From: Hirschia baltica ATCC 49814
GTDB taxonomy: Bacteria; Pseudomonadota; Alphaproteobacteria; Caulobacterales; Hyphomonadaceae
Direction of reading: 5' to 3'
Length of the DNA stretch: 64,000 bases
Assembly (NCBI RefSeq): GCF_000023785.1
Contig: NC_012982.1
Span: forward strand, 2,356,001-2,420,000
Positions 46,297-56,429 of this stretch are shown piece after piece. Under the pieces are notes generated by a model. It did no database searches, had not been told where the DNA came from, and saw only the letters and a program-made list of their open reading frames with translations. Position numbers and translations under genes: made by a program. Numbering within the stretch: position 1 is the stretch's first letter; every line of letters starts with the position of its first letter.

Positions 46297-49200
46297 TTAC
46301 TCTTCAAATGCCGCATCAAGAAATGCAGCTAGTTCTTTTTTGTGTAGGCTCATAGTACCTGCCGCTGTTGAAGCAGAAGCTGCTCGACCTACATAACGCG
46401 CTCTCGTTGACTTAGCTTCAAGTCGCTCAAGCACACGCTCTATATTTGGATCAACGAAAGTCCAAGCACCCATATTTTTGGGCTCTTCCTGACACCACAC
46501 CATGTCTGCATTCTTGAACCGTTTCAACTCATCCATTAGTGGACCAACCGGAAATGGATAAAGCTGCTCGAGGCGCAATAGATACACATCATTGATGCCC
46601 CGTTTTTCACGTTCTTCAAAAAGATCGTAATAAACTTTACCGGAACACATGATAACACGACGAATTTTATCGTCTTTTACCAATTCAACCTTCGCTTTAC
46701 GGCCTTCTGTTTCCGCATCATCCCAAAGGACACGGTGGAAAGAAGATCCTTCAGCCATGTCAACCAATGCTGATGTTGCCAATTTGTGGCGCAGCAAAGA
46801 TTTAGGCGTCATTAGAATAAGCGGTTTACGGAAATCGCGGTGAATCTGACGACGTAGAATGTGGAAATAGTTTGCCGGCGTCGTACAGTTTGCGACCTGC
46901 ATGTTATCTTGAGCACAAAGCTGCAAGAAACGTTCAAGACGCGCTGATGAGTGCTCTGGCCCTTGCCCCTCATATCCATGAGGTAGCAAACAGACGAGAC
47001 CTGACATACGCAGCCATTTACGTTCACCACAAGATAGGAATTGGTCAAATACGACCTGCGCCCCATTGGCGAAATCACCAAATTGCGCTTCCCATAGTGT
47101 CAAAGTATTCGGAGCAGCCAGAGAATAACCATACTCATAACCAAGCACAGCTTCTTCAGATAGAAGCGAATCTATGACTTCATAATCAGCTTGTTCATGA
47201 CGCAAAGAACGAAGCGGCGTGTAACGCAACTCAGTTTTCTGGTCGACAATGTGAGAGTGTCTCTGAGAGAATGTTCCACGACCGGAATCCTGACCGGACA
47301 AGCGAACAGGGAAACCTTCTGATAAAAGAGACCCGTAAGCCAGCATTTCGGCTGTCGCCCAATCAACGCCCTGACCTGTCGCGATCATTTTCGCACGCTG
47401 ATCATACACTTTTTTCACAGTCTTGTGTGCGTTCACAGAGTTTGGAATGCGTGTGAGCTGACCACCAATATTTTTCAGGCGCTCCATCTCAAGTGATGTT
47501 TTACCACGACGATCATCCTGAGCAGGTAGACCAAGACCAGACCAAGCTCCATCGAGCCAATCTGCAGTGTCAGCCTTATATGTTTTACCTGCTTCAAACT
47601 CTTCATCAAGGAAAGCTTCAAGATCAGCAACAATCTGATCGACGCCTTCTTGAGTAATAACACCGCGCTTGATCAAATCATCTGAATAGATCTCACGTGT
47701 CGTTTTTTGGCCTTTAATCTTATTATACATTAAAGGCTGCGTGAACATGGGTTCATCGCCTTCATTGTGACCGAAACGACGGTAACAGAACATGTCGATG
47801 ACGACGTCTTTACCAAATTTCTGACGATATTCAGTCGCTACTTTAGCAGCGTGCACAACAGCTTCAGGATCATCACCATTCACGTGGAAAATCGGTGCTT
47901 GAACTTGCAATGCAACATCTGTCGGATAAGGAGACGAACGAGAATATTTCGGGCTCGTTGTAAATCCAATCTGGTTATTCACGATAAAGTGGATTGTTCC
48001 ACCTGTGCGATATCCAGAAAGACCAGACAAAGCGAAACACTCAGAAACAACACCCTGACCAGCAAATGCCGCATCACCGTGTAGTAGCAAAGGCATAACC
48101 TTCGTCCGTTCGGCAGCACGATCTTCTTGCAAGTCAAAGCTTTGTTTTGCACGGGCTTTACCAAGCACAACCGGGTTCACAGCTTCAAGGTGAGATGGGT
48201 TCGCTGTCAAAGACAAGTGAACCTTGTTTCCGTCAAACTCACGGTCTGAAGACGCACCGAGGTGATATTTCACATCCCCAGAGCCAAATTCTTCAGCACC
48301 TTGTGTGTTTCCGCCTTGGAATTCGTTGAAAATAATGTGGTATGGCTTACCCATAACAGCCGCAAGAACGTTCAAGCGACCACGGTGAGGCATTCCAAGA
48401 ATGATCTCATCGACACCCAGCGCACCACCCCGCTTAATGATCTGCTCAAGGGCCGGCACAGCTGCCTCACCACCATCAAGACCAAAACGTTTTGTACCCG
48501 GATAACGTTTGTGAAGGAAACGCTCAAATGTTTCAGCTTCGAGAAGCTTCGTCAAAATCGCGATACTGCCTTCCGGCGTAAACTCAATTTCTTTGTCTTC
48601 GCCTTCAATACGCTGTTGAAGCCAACCTTTTTCATCAGGGTCAGAAATGTGCATAAATTGCACACCGAAAGTCGAACAATAAGTCCGTCTCAGAATTTCC
48701 AGAATTTTACGCGGTGAGGCATATTCAAGCCCCAGCACATGATCAATATAGATCTCACGATCCATATCAGCTTCCGAAAATCCATATGATTTTGGATCTA
48801 ATTCTGGGTGCTCAGTTGGCTTTTCGATACCAAGAGGATCAAGATTCGCCGCAAGATGCCCACGAATACGGTAGGCACGGATCATCATCAAAGCTTTGAT
48901 GGAATCCTGAACTTGTTGATTAACTTGTTCTTTGGAGACACCACCTGAAACTGGAGCCCCAGCAGGAGCAGGCGCAGTTTTGCCTTTCGCCTCAAGCTTG
49001 GATTTCAGGACAGGCTCAATCTTGGCCCAATCCCCATCCAGCGCAGAAATCAATTCATCTGATTTTGCTTTTGGCCAGTTTTTGTTTGACCAAGCAGGAC
49101 CAGCAGCGGCTTGCTTTGTTGCAAGTGCGGGATCACCGACCTCATCAAAAAATTTCTGCCAGTCTGGCGTAAGGGATGCTGCATCATCCACATACTGAGC

Positions 49201-49311
49201 ATAAAGCTGCTCTATATAAACTGCATTTCCTCCAGAGAGGAAATCTGTATCCAACATTGCAGCGTTCTCTGGAGAACGCTCTTTATCTGCCGATGCCGAC
49301 TGGCTCGTCAT
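46297..49311 (-). CDS. sucA: 2-oxoglutarate dehydrogenase E1
   Basis: E1 is the thiamine-diphosphate enzyme that decarboxylates 2-oxoglutarate. The 1004-residue product has the E1o N-terminal segment (about 29-56, NAVYIEQLYAQYVDDAASLT) and the core segments DEIILGMPHRGRLNVLAAVM and GDAAFAGQGVVSE. The ThDP/Mg site is at about GDDPEAVVHA, followed by CYRRFGHNEGDEP and, near the C-terminus, VWCQEEPKNMGAW. It precedes sucB by 33 nt and follows sucD after a 78-nt gap that contains a long stem-loop. Confidence 0.97.
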   Translation of the reverse strand: MTSQSASADKERSPENAAMLDTDFLSGGNAVYIEQLYAQYVDDAASLTPDWQKFFDEVGDPALATKQAAAGPAWSNKNWPKAKSDELISALDGDWAKIEPVLKSKLEAKGKTAPAPAGAPVSGGVSKEQVNQQVQDSIKALMMIRAYRIRGHLAANLDPLGIEKPTEHPELDPKSYGFSEADMDREIYIDHVLGLEYASPRKILEILRRTYCSTFGVQFMHISDPDEKGWLQQRIEGEDKEIEFTPEGSIAILTKLLEAETFERFLHKRYPGTKRFGLDGGEAAVPALEQIIKRGGALGVDEIILGMPHRGRLNVLAAVMGKPYHIIFNEFQGGNTQGAEEFGSGDVKYHLGASSDREFDGNKVHLSLTANPSHLEAVNPVVLGKARAKQSFDLQEDRAAERTKVMPLLLHGDAAFAGQGVVSECFALSGLSGYRTGGTIHFIVNNQIGFTTSPKYSRSSPYPTDVALQVQAPIFHVNGDDPEAVVHAAKVATEYRQKFGKDVVIDMFCYRRFGHNEGDEPMFTQPLMYNKIKGQKTTREIYSDDLIKRGVITQEGVDQIVADLEAFLDEEFEAGKTYKADTADWLDGAWSGLGLPAQDDRRGKTSLEMERLKNIGGQLTRIPNSVNAHKTVKKVYDQRAKMIATGQGVDWATAEMLAYGSLLSEGFPVRLSGQDSGRGTFSQRHSHIVDQKTELRYTPLRSLRHEQADYEVIDSLLSEEAVLGYEYGYSLAAPNTLTLWEAQFGDFANGAQVVFDQFLSCGERKWLRMSGLVCLLPHGYEGQGPEHSSARLERFLQLCAQDNMQVANCTTPANYFHILRRQIHRDFRKPLILMTPKSLLRHKLATSALVDMAEGSSFHRVLWDDAETEGRKAKVELVKDDKIRRVIMCSGKVYYDLFEEREKRGINDVYLLRLEQLYPFPVGPLMDELKRFKNADMVWCQEEPKNMGAWTFVDPNIERVLERLEAKSTRARYVGRAASASTAAGTMSLHKKELAAFLDAAFEE

Positions 49312-49327
49312 GGTTATCGTCCTTAGA

Positions 49328-49377
49328 ACAAGTCCGGCCAGACTGGATATATTAAAGCTCCCGCCTGGCCGCCTTGT
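49328..49377 (-). repeat. Intercistronic stem-loop between sucD and sucA
   Basis: ACAAG (49328-49332) and CGGCCAG (49335-49341) pair with CTGGCCG (49365-49371) and CTTGT (49373-49377), giving a 12-bp stem with one small internal loop. There is no T run. It probably adjusts mRNA stability or the ratio of SucCD to the dehydrogenase. Confidence 0.6.
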
Positions 49378-49389
49378 GGTTTCGTTACT

Positions 49390-50292
49390 TTAGCCCTTAA
49401 GCACTTCAGTCATTGTCACACCGAGACGTGCAGGACTTGGTGAAACAGTAATACCTGCTTCTTCCATTGCTGCGATTTTGTCTTCAGCGCCACCTTTACC
49501 ACCAGATACAATTGCACCAGCGTGGCCCATAGTCCGGCCTGGAGGTGCAGTACGACCCGCGATAAAGCCAACCATAGGCTTTTTGCGACCTTTTTTAGCT
49601 TCATCCTTCAAGAACTGAGCGGCTTCTTCTTCGGCTGAACCACCGATTTCACCGATCATGATGATGGATTCTGTTTCATCGTCAGCCAAGAACATTTCTA
49701 AAACGTCAATAAACTCGGTTCCCTTAACAGGGTCACCACCGATACCTACCGCAGAAGTTTGACCAAGGCCTTCAACACTTGTCTGATAAACAGCTTCGTA
49801 TGTCAGCGTCCCTGAACGTGAAACCACTCCCACGCTACCTTTTTTGAATATAGAACCTGGCATAATACCGATTTTACATTGCTCAGGTGTCATAAGACCT
49901 GGACAGTTAGGTCCGATCAAACGTGACTTTGATTTGTCGAGCTTGGCTTTCACATCAACCATGTCGAGTACTGGAACACCTTCAGTGATACAAACGATCA
50001 ATGGGATTTCAGCTTCGATAGCTTCGATGATAGCAGCACCACAACCAGCTGGCGGCACATAAATCACAGAAGCATCAGCACCTGTTTTTTCTTTACCTTC
50101 AGCAACAGAAGCAAAAATTGGAAGTTCCTGACCTTTGTCAGATGTCCAGTTTGTGCCACCTTTTTTCGGGTGAATACCACCAACCATTTGAGTACCGAAG
50201 TAATCAAGAGCTTGGTTTGTGTGGAATGAACCGGTTTTACCAGTCATACCTTGTGTCAGGATCTTTGTATTTTTGTCGATAAGAATAGACAT
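49390..50292 (-). CDS. sucD: Succinyl-CoA synthetase alpha subunit
   Basis: SucD carries the CoA site and the phosphohistidine of the TCA-cycle enzyme that makes ATP or GTP from succinyl-CoA. The 300-residue product has the CoA-binding N-terminus ([20 protein letters not shown]), the segment [20 protein letters not shown], and the phosphorylated His in [31 protein letters not shown] is also standard. It begins 5 nt after sucC ends. Confidence 0.97.
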   Translation of the reverse strand: MSILIDKNTKILTQGMTGKTGSFHTNQALDYFGTQMVGGIHPKKGGTNWTSDKGQELPIFASVAEGKEKTGADASVIYVPPAGCGAAIIEAIEAEIPLIVCITEGVPVLDMVDVKAKLDKSKSRLIGPNCPGLMTPEQCKIGIMPGSIFKKGSVGVVSRSGTLTYEAVYQTSVEGLGQTSAVGIGGDPVKGTEFIDVLEMFLADDETESIIMIGEIGGSAEEEAAQFLKDEAKKGRKKPMVGFIAGRTAPPGRTMGHAGAIVSGGKGGAEDKIAAMEEAGITVSPSPARLGVTMTEVLKG

Positions 50293-50297
50293 GTGAC

Positions 50298-51494
50298 TTA
50301 AGCTCCCTTCACTGCAGCAACAATTTTTTGTGCAGCGTCATCAAGGTCGTTTGCTGGGATCACGTTCAAACCTGAGTTGGCGATGATCTCTTTACCTTTT
50401 TCCACGTTCGTCCCTTCAAGGCGGACAACCAATGGAACAGCAAGATTTGTTTCTTTAACGGCTTGAAGAACACCTTCAGCGATAACATCACATTTCATGA
50501 TGCCACCGAAAATGTTGACCAAGATACCTTTAACAGCTGGGTCTTTCATAATGATTTTGAAAGCAGCTGCCACTTTTTCAGCGTTCGCACCACCACCAAC
50601 ATCACAGAAGTTAGCTGGTTCTTCGCCGTAAAGCTTGATGATGTCCATTGTGGCCATAGCAAGACCAGCACCGTTCACCATACAACCAATTGTTCCCTCA
50701 AGCGCGATGTACGCAAGGTCCCATTCAGAAGCTTCGATTTCTTTTTCGTCTTCTTCTGTCTTATCGCGCAATTCCATAATGTCTGGGTGACGGAACAATG
50801 CGTTTCCATCAAAAGACATTTTAGCATCTAGAACACGCAGACGCTCGTTTTCCATAACGATCAGCGGGTTCACTTCCAGCATGTCCATGTCTTTTTCAGT
50901 GAATGCTTTGTAAAGAATTCTTGAAAGAGCAATTCCGTCCTCGCGCGCTGTGCCTTCTAAGCCCAGAGCATCACAAAGAGACTCAGCAACAGCGTCAGTT
51001 ACGCCAGCAACCGGATCAATTGTAATTGTCAGGATTTTCTCAGGAGTTGATTCCGCAACTTCCTCAATATCCATTCCACCTTCAGTCGAAGCCACAAATG
51101 CTGGCTGACCAGATGCACGGTCGACAAGAAGAGACAGATAAAGTTCTGTTTTAATGTCTGCGCCGTCTTCGATGTAAAGGCGGTTCACTTGCTTTCCAGC
51201 TGGCCCCGTTTGGTGCGTGACCAAAGTGTTGCCTAGCATTTGAGCTGCGTTAGAAATGACATCCTCTTTAGAGAAGGCCAGACGTACACCGCCCTTTTCG
51301 CCAGCTTCAGCTTCTTTAAATTTACCCTTACCACGGCCACCGGCGTGAATTTGGGATTTTACGACCCATAAAGGTCCTGGAAGTTTGTCAGCCGCAGCTG
51401 CCGCTTCATCTGCTGAAAAGATAGCAACACCGTCAGCGACGGGCGCGCCAAACTCTTTGAGAACGGCCTTAGCCTGATGCTCGTGAATATTCAT
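50298..51494 (-). CDS. sucC: Succinyl-CoA synthetase beta subunit
   Basis: SucC is the ATP-grasp nucleotide-binding subunit. The 398-residue product starts [20 protein letters not shown], the standard entry. It has [20 protein letters not shown], the metal site in [20 protein letters not shown], and the C-terminal flavodoxin-like domain with [20 protein letters not shown] and [19 protein letters not shown]. It is first in the sucC-sucD-sucA-sucB operon, behind a sigma-70-like promoter at 51543-51570 and a LacI-type palindrome. Confidence 0.97.
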   Translation of the reverse strand: MNIHEHQAKAVLKEFGAPVADGVAIFSADEAAAAADKLPGPLWVVKSQIHAGGRGKGKFKEAEAGEKGGVRLAFSKEDVISNAAQMLGNTLVTHQTGPAGKQVNRLYIEDGADIKTELYLSLLVDRASGQPAFVASTEGGMDIEEVAESTPEKILTITIDPVAGVTDAVAESLCDALGLEGTAREDGIALSRILYKAFTEKDMDMLEVNPLIVMENERLRVLDAKMSFDGNALFRHPDIMELRDKTEEDEKEIEASEWDLAYIALEGTIGCMVNGAGLAMATMDIIKLYGEEPANFCDVGGGANAEKVAAAFKIIMKDPAVKGILVNIFGGIMKCDVIAEGVLQAVKETNLAVPLVVRLEGTNVEKGKEIIANSGLNVIPANDLDDAAQKIVAAVKGA

Positions 51495-51542
51495 AGAAAA
51501 CCGCCTAAGCTAAGCGAGGAAATAGCCCCTAATTAGAGGCCG

Positions 51543-51570
51543 TTTATATCACTCAGCCCCCCGCTGACAA
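51543..51570 (-). promoter_or_regulatory. Promoter candidate for the suc operon
   Basis: On the minus strand TTGTCA (51565-51570) and TATAAA (51543-51548) are separated by 16 nt. Transcription would start near 51536, giving a 42-nt leader. Confidence 0.55.
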
Positions 51571-51628
51571 CCGGACATTGGTGTACTTGAAGAGGATTAT
51601 TAAGGCCTGATTAACTGTTAGGTAATTC

Positions 51629-51644
51629 GTTAGCGCTAACACGC
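51629..51644. promoter_or_regulatory. LacI-type operator candidate upstream of sucC
   Basis: GTTAGCGCTAAC is a perfect 12-bp palindrome. The 14-mer TAGCGCTAACACGC (51631-51644) recurs exactly upstream of mdh. It lies about 60 bp upstream of the suc -35 element. Confidence 0.65.
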
Positions 51645-51933
51645 CTATTCTGTCGCAAACGGATGACTCAAAAAAAATTATTTTTTTTCAGTCCGCGTAT
51701 GACTTTTTTTCCAAATCAACGGCAAAAACCGAACAATCGCATCAGAACACACCCCTATTTACCTCTAGAATCAAGGCTTCGCTGGTGCTTTTTACGCGAC
51801 TAAATCGACCATTTTAGACACCACTTTATTGTGACTGTTTGGCTTCAAAATCAGCCAAAACTCGACCAGAAATTAGCGGCAAAAGGAAACCTTCAAAGCA
51901 CAAATCACGTAGCAAAAATTAGTCCTTACACGA
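51645..51933. other. Gene-free rest of the sucC-TAXI gap
   Basis: This is the remainder of a 439-nt gap between sucC and the TAXI gene. It contains A and T runs near 51670-51712 and no convincing gene, terminator or repeat. Confidence 0.5.
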
Positions 51934-53226
51934 TTAAATCCAAGCCGCCGCATCCTCTATCCCGTGATTATCCAAAAGCTCTGCAACAAAGCGGATATGC
52001 GCACGCAATCGATACAAATCATCTGTGTAACTGTCTGGCACTTCCACCTTCGCCGTATCAGCTTGCAACTCGACCAGTTTACGACGTATTGCCCGTCGCT
52101 CACTATCTGTCTGAGCTAGGCGACCTTCTGCTTCCAGTGTGCGCAAATCTCTATACCAAACATAAATTTTACGACGTATTCTCCATCTGTAAATTGGCGG
52201 TCCTGCTCTCACAATTGGCACCATTAATGTGATCATCGGGATCAACAAAACCCATGCTCTATCCAGAAAATTGGCAACACCAAACGGAAAATATCGCCTT
52301 AGAAATGATGGACCGCGCTCATAATAACGCGATGCTTCTTTTGACAGTGGCAAGTCAGCAAAAATGGGTGTTGGAAATGATGCCGGTGCATTCAACAATG
52401 TGCCGCCTTTATGAATGGAATTCATCGCATCCAACAGCACCGCTTGAATTGCTGGATGAAGATCTTTCCTCACAACAACCTGCGCGACAGGCGATACAAG
52501 CTTCACATCCCTTGCAGGCAAATCTTCCTTTAAGCTTAAAGCACCGTCGGGAAGTATAATGTCCTTTAAGTATGGATGGCGACGCGCATAAGCGAGAGAA
52601 CGCTCTATAGAAACGAGCTGTACGCCCGGTGTCCGCATTAGTTTCTTGATCCAGATCGCTTCGGGTCCAGCCACGAGAATAGCAGCATCGATACGTCCTT
52701 CTAGCAATTGCAGAGCGGCAGCATCGCCTCCAACATCTACGGCTGAATAATTGTCTGTAGTCAAACCATTGTCAGCCAATATGACATTCGCAAGCGCACG
52801 CGTCCCCGACCCTTCGCTACCAACAGCGACACGTTTACCCGCAAGGCCACGCAAATCTACTAATTGCTGATCTGAACGAATGAACACCCAAAGAGGCTCA
52901 TAATAAATAGCGCCAAGAGAATACAGACTGTCCCCGTGACCAGCAGCCGCAATCCCTGTTTGCACAATCGCAGCTTCTACCTCGCCGGACAATAATCGCT
53001 CAAGATTATCGACAGATCCCGATGACTGGACAATTTCCAGCTCAACTCCGATTTCATTCAATTGTTTTTTATAAGCCATAGCGGTCGCGCTATATTCGCC
53101 GCCCAAAGCACCAGATGCCATCGTTATAGTTTTAGGTGGTGGCGGTTCAATAAGACTAAAAAGCCCCCAAATGCCTATAATGATAACAAAAATCGTCCAC
53201 CAAAAGCGCTTAAGGAAAGCCTGCAT
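51934..53226 (-). CDS. TAXI family TRAP-type solute-binding protein, membrane-anchored
   Basis: The 430-residue product begins with a membrane anchor (about 8-27) rather than a cleaved signal. A TAXI-type binding domain follows (about 34-320: ITMASGALGGEYSATAMAYK, GEVEAAIVQTGIA, GKRVAVGSEGSGTRALANVI). A second hydrophobic segment lies at about 325-345 (AWVLLIPMITLMVPIV), and then a charged helical cytoplasmic tail of about 75 residues. No TRAP permease gene is nearby, so it may be a sensor or scaffold rather than a transporter part. The ligand is unknown. Confidence 0.82.
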   Translation of the reverse strand: MQAFLKRFWWTIFVIIIGIWGLFSLIEPPPPKTITMASGALGGEYSATAMAYKKQLNEIGVELEIVQSSGSVDNLERLLSGEVEAAIVQTGIAAAGHGDSLYSLGAIYYEPLWVFIRSDQQLVDLRGLAGKRVAVGSEGSGTRALANVILADNGLTTDNYSAVDVGGDAAALQLLEGRIDAAILVAGPEAIWIKKLMRTPGVQLVSIERSLAYARRHPYLKDIILPDGALSLKEDLPARDVKLVSPVAQVVVRKDLHPAIQAVLLDAMNSIHKGGTLLNAPASFPTPIFADLPLSKEASRYYERGPSFLRRYFPFGVANFLDRAWVLLIPMITLMVPIVRAGPPIYRWRIRRKIYVWYRDLRTLEAEGRLAQTDSERRAIRRKLVELQADTAKVEVPDSYTDDLYRLRAHIRFVAELLDNHGIEDAAAWI

Positions 53227-53488
53227 ATCTATTCAATCCCACTCAACGAAGCCTAAGTTATGCCAGATGTGACCTTATCTCTGTTTCACGTTCAAAATCC
53301 AGATGAAACATGATTAACATTGCAGCCTATTGCTATTGCTCCAACATAATCCCAATTTAACGATAAGAAGAATGAAAACTACCCACTTTCGAACACGGGA
53401 TAAGTCTTATTCACCAGATAAATTAGAAAACAAAAACCATCATCACCAAGTTGCTTGATATTCATAACAACCAACACAGGAGACGATC

Positions 53489-53581
53489 ATGATTAAAATT
53501 ATTGGAATAACGCTTGCAGCATTTCTTATCGCTGCCGGCTTCTACTTAAACCTCTCGGCGACATCCTCTCTATACCTCTAG
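53489..53581 (+). CDS. 30-residue membrane microprotein (copy 1)
   Basis: The ORF is 30 codons with AGGAG and 7 nt before the ATG, a strong ribosome site. The peptide has Lys3, Gly6, a hydrophobic helix over about residues 4-20, then FYLNL at 18-22 and a Ser/Thr-rich end. It is followed 213 nt later by a second ORF of the same length and pattern. Shared features are M1, K3, I5, G6, A11, FYLNL at the same positions, and S27 (11 of 30 identities without gaps). A single-pass inner-membrane peptide is predicted. No family was recognised. Confidence 0.65.
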   Translation: MIKIIGITLAAFLIAAGFYLNLSATSSLYL

Positions 53582-53794
53582 AGCAGATGTGTAAGCACAC
53601 TGTTTTTATATAATTTCAAATACAAAATACTCTACCGAAAACCCCAAAAATACAAAAATGCATATCTGAAAACTTCATTAATGCATTTTAGCATACCACC
53701 TATAAGATTATATGCAGTTTTAAGTTATGCATATTGCTATATATAGATTTCAAGGCACAGCAATTGTGCATATCAATATATAGGGACTTTAACC

Positions 53795-53887
53795 ATGACA
53801 AAACTAATCGGACTTCTAGTTGGTGCTGCAATACTTACAACAGTATTCTACCTAAACCTTACAAACGCAACTTCAGTTATCATGTAA
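53795..53887 (+). CDS. 30-residue membrane microprotein (copy 2)
   Basis: This is the paralogue of the ORF at 53489. It has 30 codons, AGGGAC 8 nt before the ATG, a hydrophobic helix from about residue 4 to 20, FYLNL at residues 18-22 and ATS at 25-27. The DNA has diverged while length and key residues are kept, which supports protein-level selection. The AT-rich spacer before it contains near-repeats of GCATAT followed by TATATAG (about 53728-53783). Function is unknown; small regulatory membrane peptides or a type I toxin are possible. Confidence 0.65.
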   Translation: MTKLIGLLVGAAILTTVFYLNLTNATSVIM

Positions 53888-53931
53888 GATTGCGTCTCTC
53901 ATCGGCCATTAGCCGTTGAGAATATCAGACC

Positions 53932-53969
53932 GCATGGTGAAGAGCTCTTGCAAAATAGCTCAACCATGC
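53932..53969. terminator. Inverted repeat between microprotein 2 and the thioredoxin-fold gene
   Basis: GCATGGT (53932-53938) pairs with ACCATGC (53963-53969), with AGAGCT and AGCT adding inner pairs. It lies between convergent genes and has no T run. Confidence 0.45.
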
Positions 53970-53991
53970 AGCCTGAAAACATAATAAAAAC

Positions 53992-54603
53992 CTATTCCAC
54001 TGTCTCTTGTTGCACTGATTGAACAGCCTCAAGAACAGCCTCAGAAGCGGGACGTTTCTTATACCCCTCTTCCATCAATTTCTCGACAATCACATTATCT
54101 GAAGAAATCACCATTACAGCTGGGTGCGGAATGCCGTATGCGCGGGAGCCAACCTCATACTTCTCGTTCAATAGGCCAAATGCTTTTATATTGGCAGAGT
54201 CTGTATCAGAGACAAAAGTATATGACAGCTCATGCTTTTCTTTGAATTTCGCCAGCGTTTCAGGTGCATCATAGGATAATGCGACAAGCGGGAAACCTAA
54301 TTTTTCCAATTGCGGCGCAATTTTATCAAGATCAATCATCTGCTTCTTACAGTATGGACACCAATCTGCCGACCGTACAAATGCGACGGTTACACCCTTC
54401 TCTCCCATGAGAGCAGGCAAACTCGTGACATCACCCGCAGAACTCACGACGCCGATTGCTTCATCTTCTACAGTCGGAACTGCTTTCCCGACCGCCAAAC
54501 CAATTTCCTGTACATGATCTTTTTTCTTGTGATCCTCGGCCAATGCCAATGGCGCACTCAACAGAAGACTTGCAGTTAAAACTGCACCCAAAACTGATTT
54601 CAT
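53992..54603 (-). CDS. Exported thioredoxin-fold peroxiredoxin-like protein
   Basis: The 203-residue product has a Sec signal peptide (about 1-22, ending ALAED). A redoxin/AhpC-type domain follows, with the CXXC site in SADWCPYCKKQMIDLDKIAP (about 79-98) and the cis-Pro segment YGIPHPAVMVIS. The Cys-Pro-Tyr-Cys motif favours a periplasmic thiol oxidoreductase over a one-Cys peroxidase. No electron partner is next to it. Confidence 0.87.
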   Translation of the reverse strand: MKSVLGAVLTASLLLSAPLALAEDHKKKDHVQEIGLAVGKAVPTVEDEAIGVVSSAGDVTSLPALMGEKGVTVAFVRSADWCPYCKKQMIDLDKIAPQLEKLGFPLVALSYDAPETLAKFKEKHELSYTFVSDTDSANIKAFGLLNEKYEVGSRAYGIPHPAVMVISSDNVIVEKLMEEGYKKRPASEAVLEAVQSVQQETVE

Positions 54604-54714
54604 AAGACAACCTTTTCATTTCTTACCTTGCCTCCACCCATACACGGTTCTCGACGCGAATTTGAATGAACTCACATCACAAATATGTTATTCTTAATGT
54701 GAAGGAGAATTGAT

Positions 54715-55068
54715 ATGACATACGTGACCGGTTTTTTGCTCCCAGTCCCCAAAAAGAACAAAGACAGATATACCGAACTCGCAAAAGCGAGCTGGCCACT
54801 ATTTAAAGAATATGGCGCACTCAGCGTCCAAGAAAACTGGGAAAAAGACGTTGCAGATGGCGAAGTCACCTCTTTTCCTATGGCCGTAAAACGTGAACCA
54901 GACGAGGATATTGTGTTTAGCTGGTTCATTTGGCCAGACAAAGAAACCGCAGAGGCGTGCTGGGCATCTTTTGAAACAGATAAACGTTGGGAGCCAATGA
55001 TGGAAATGCCATTTGATGGCAAACGCATGATCTTTGGTGGTTTCGAACCAATTTTCAAATCTGAATAA
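54715..55068 (+). CDS. DUF1428 family protein
   Basis: The 117-residue product matches the DUF1428 family (PF07237, a ferredoxin-like alpha-beta fold). It has the entry YVTGFLLPVPKKNKDRYTEL, ENWEKDVADGEVTSFPMAVK, the FSWFIWPDKETAEACW segment, and the family ending MPFDGKRMIFGGFEPI. GAAGGAGAATTG precedes the ATG. It is often a stress- or colicin-related small cytoplasmic protein without a known reaction. Confidence 0.92.
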   Translation: MTYVTGFLLPVPKKNKDRYTELAKASWPLFKEYGALSVQENWEKDVADGEVTSFPMAVKREPDEDIVFSWFIWPDKETAEACWASFETDKRWEPMMEMPFDGKRMIFGGFEPIFKSE

Positions 55069-55105
55069 GCGCGCAGAACACAACCATACGCCTAGCTCAC
55101 AAAAA

Positions 55106-55138
55106 GGGCCACTTCCCTACAGAAGCGGCCCTCTTTAT
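55106..55138. terminator. Bidirectional terminator between DUF1428 and mdh
   Basis: GGGCCACTTC (55106-55115) pairs with GAAGCGGCCC (55122-55131) with one mismatch and is flanked by AAAAA and CTCTTTA. Confidence 0.8.
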
Positions 55139-55167
55139 ATCAGTCTATTCGACGATGAAGATCTCTT

Positions 55168-56241
<1,074 letters not shown>

Positions 56242-56316
56242 TTAACCCACACTCGCGTCAAGTGCAATCCGTATTGGATTAGTCCATAGTCTGACTTTGG
56301 CAATATTCATCCAATA

Positions 56317-56330
56317 TAGCGCTAACACGC
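56317..56330. promoter_or_regulatory. LacI-type operator candidate upstream of mdh
   Basis: TAGCGCTAACACGC is identical over 14 nt to the site upstream of sucC. On the mdh strand it reads TGTTAGCGCTATA. It lies 187 nt before the mdh start. A TTGACG on the minus strand near 56253-56258 is a possible -35, with no good -10 seen. Confidence 0.6.
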
Positions 56331-56367
56331 AATAAAAAGACAAAATTTTTCCCGCTCAACACCCCTC

Positions 56368-56406
56368 ATACACAAACGGCAGCTCCATATGGAACTGCCG
56401 TGTATG
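56368..56406 (-). terminator. Terminator after the outer-membrane barrel gene
   Basis: CATACAC and ACGGCAG pair with CTGCCGTGTATG (56395-56406) around a GGA/TCC inner stem. It lies 24 nt after the stop on the minus strand. Confidence 0.7.
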
Positions 56407-56429
56407 TCTTTATGATGTATCAATACTGA

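Noticed and set aside
53372-53458. 28-codon polar ORF upstream of microprotein 1
   Set aside because: Weak ribosome site, no membrane segment and no relation to the two microproteins.
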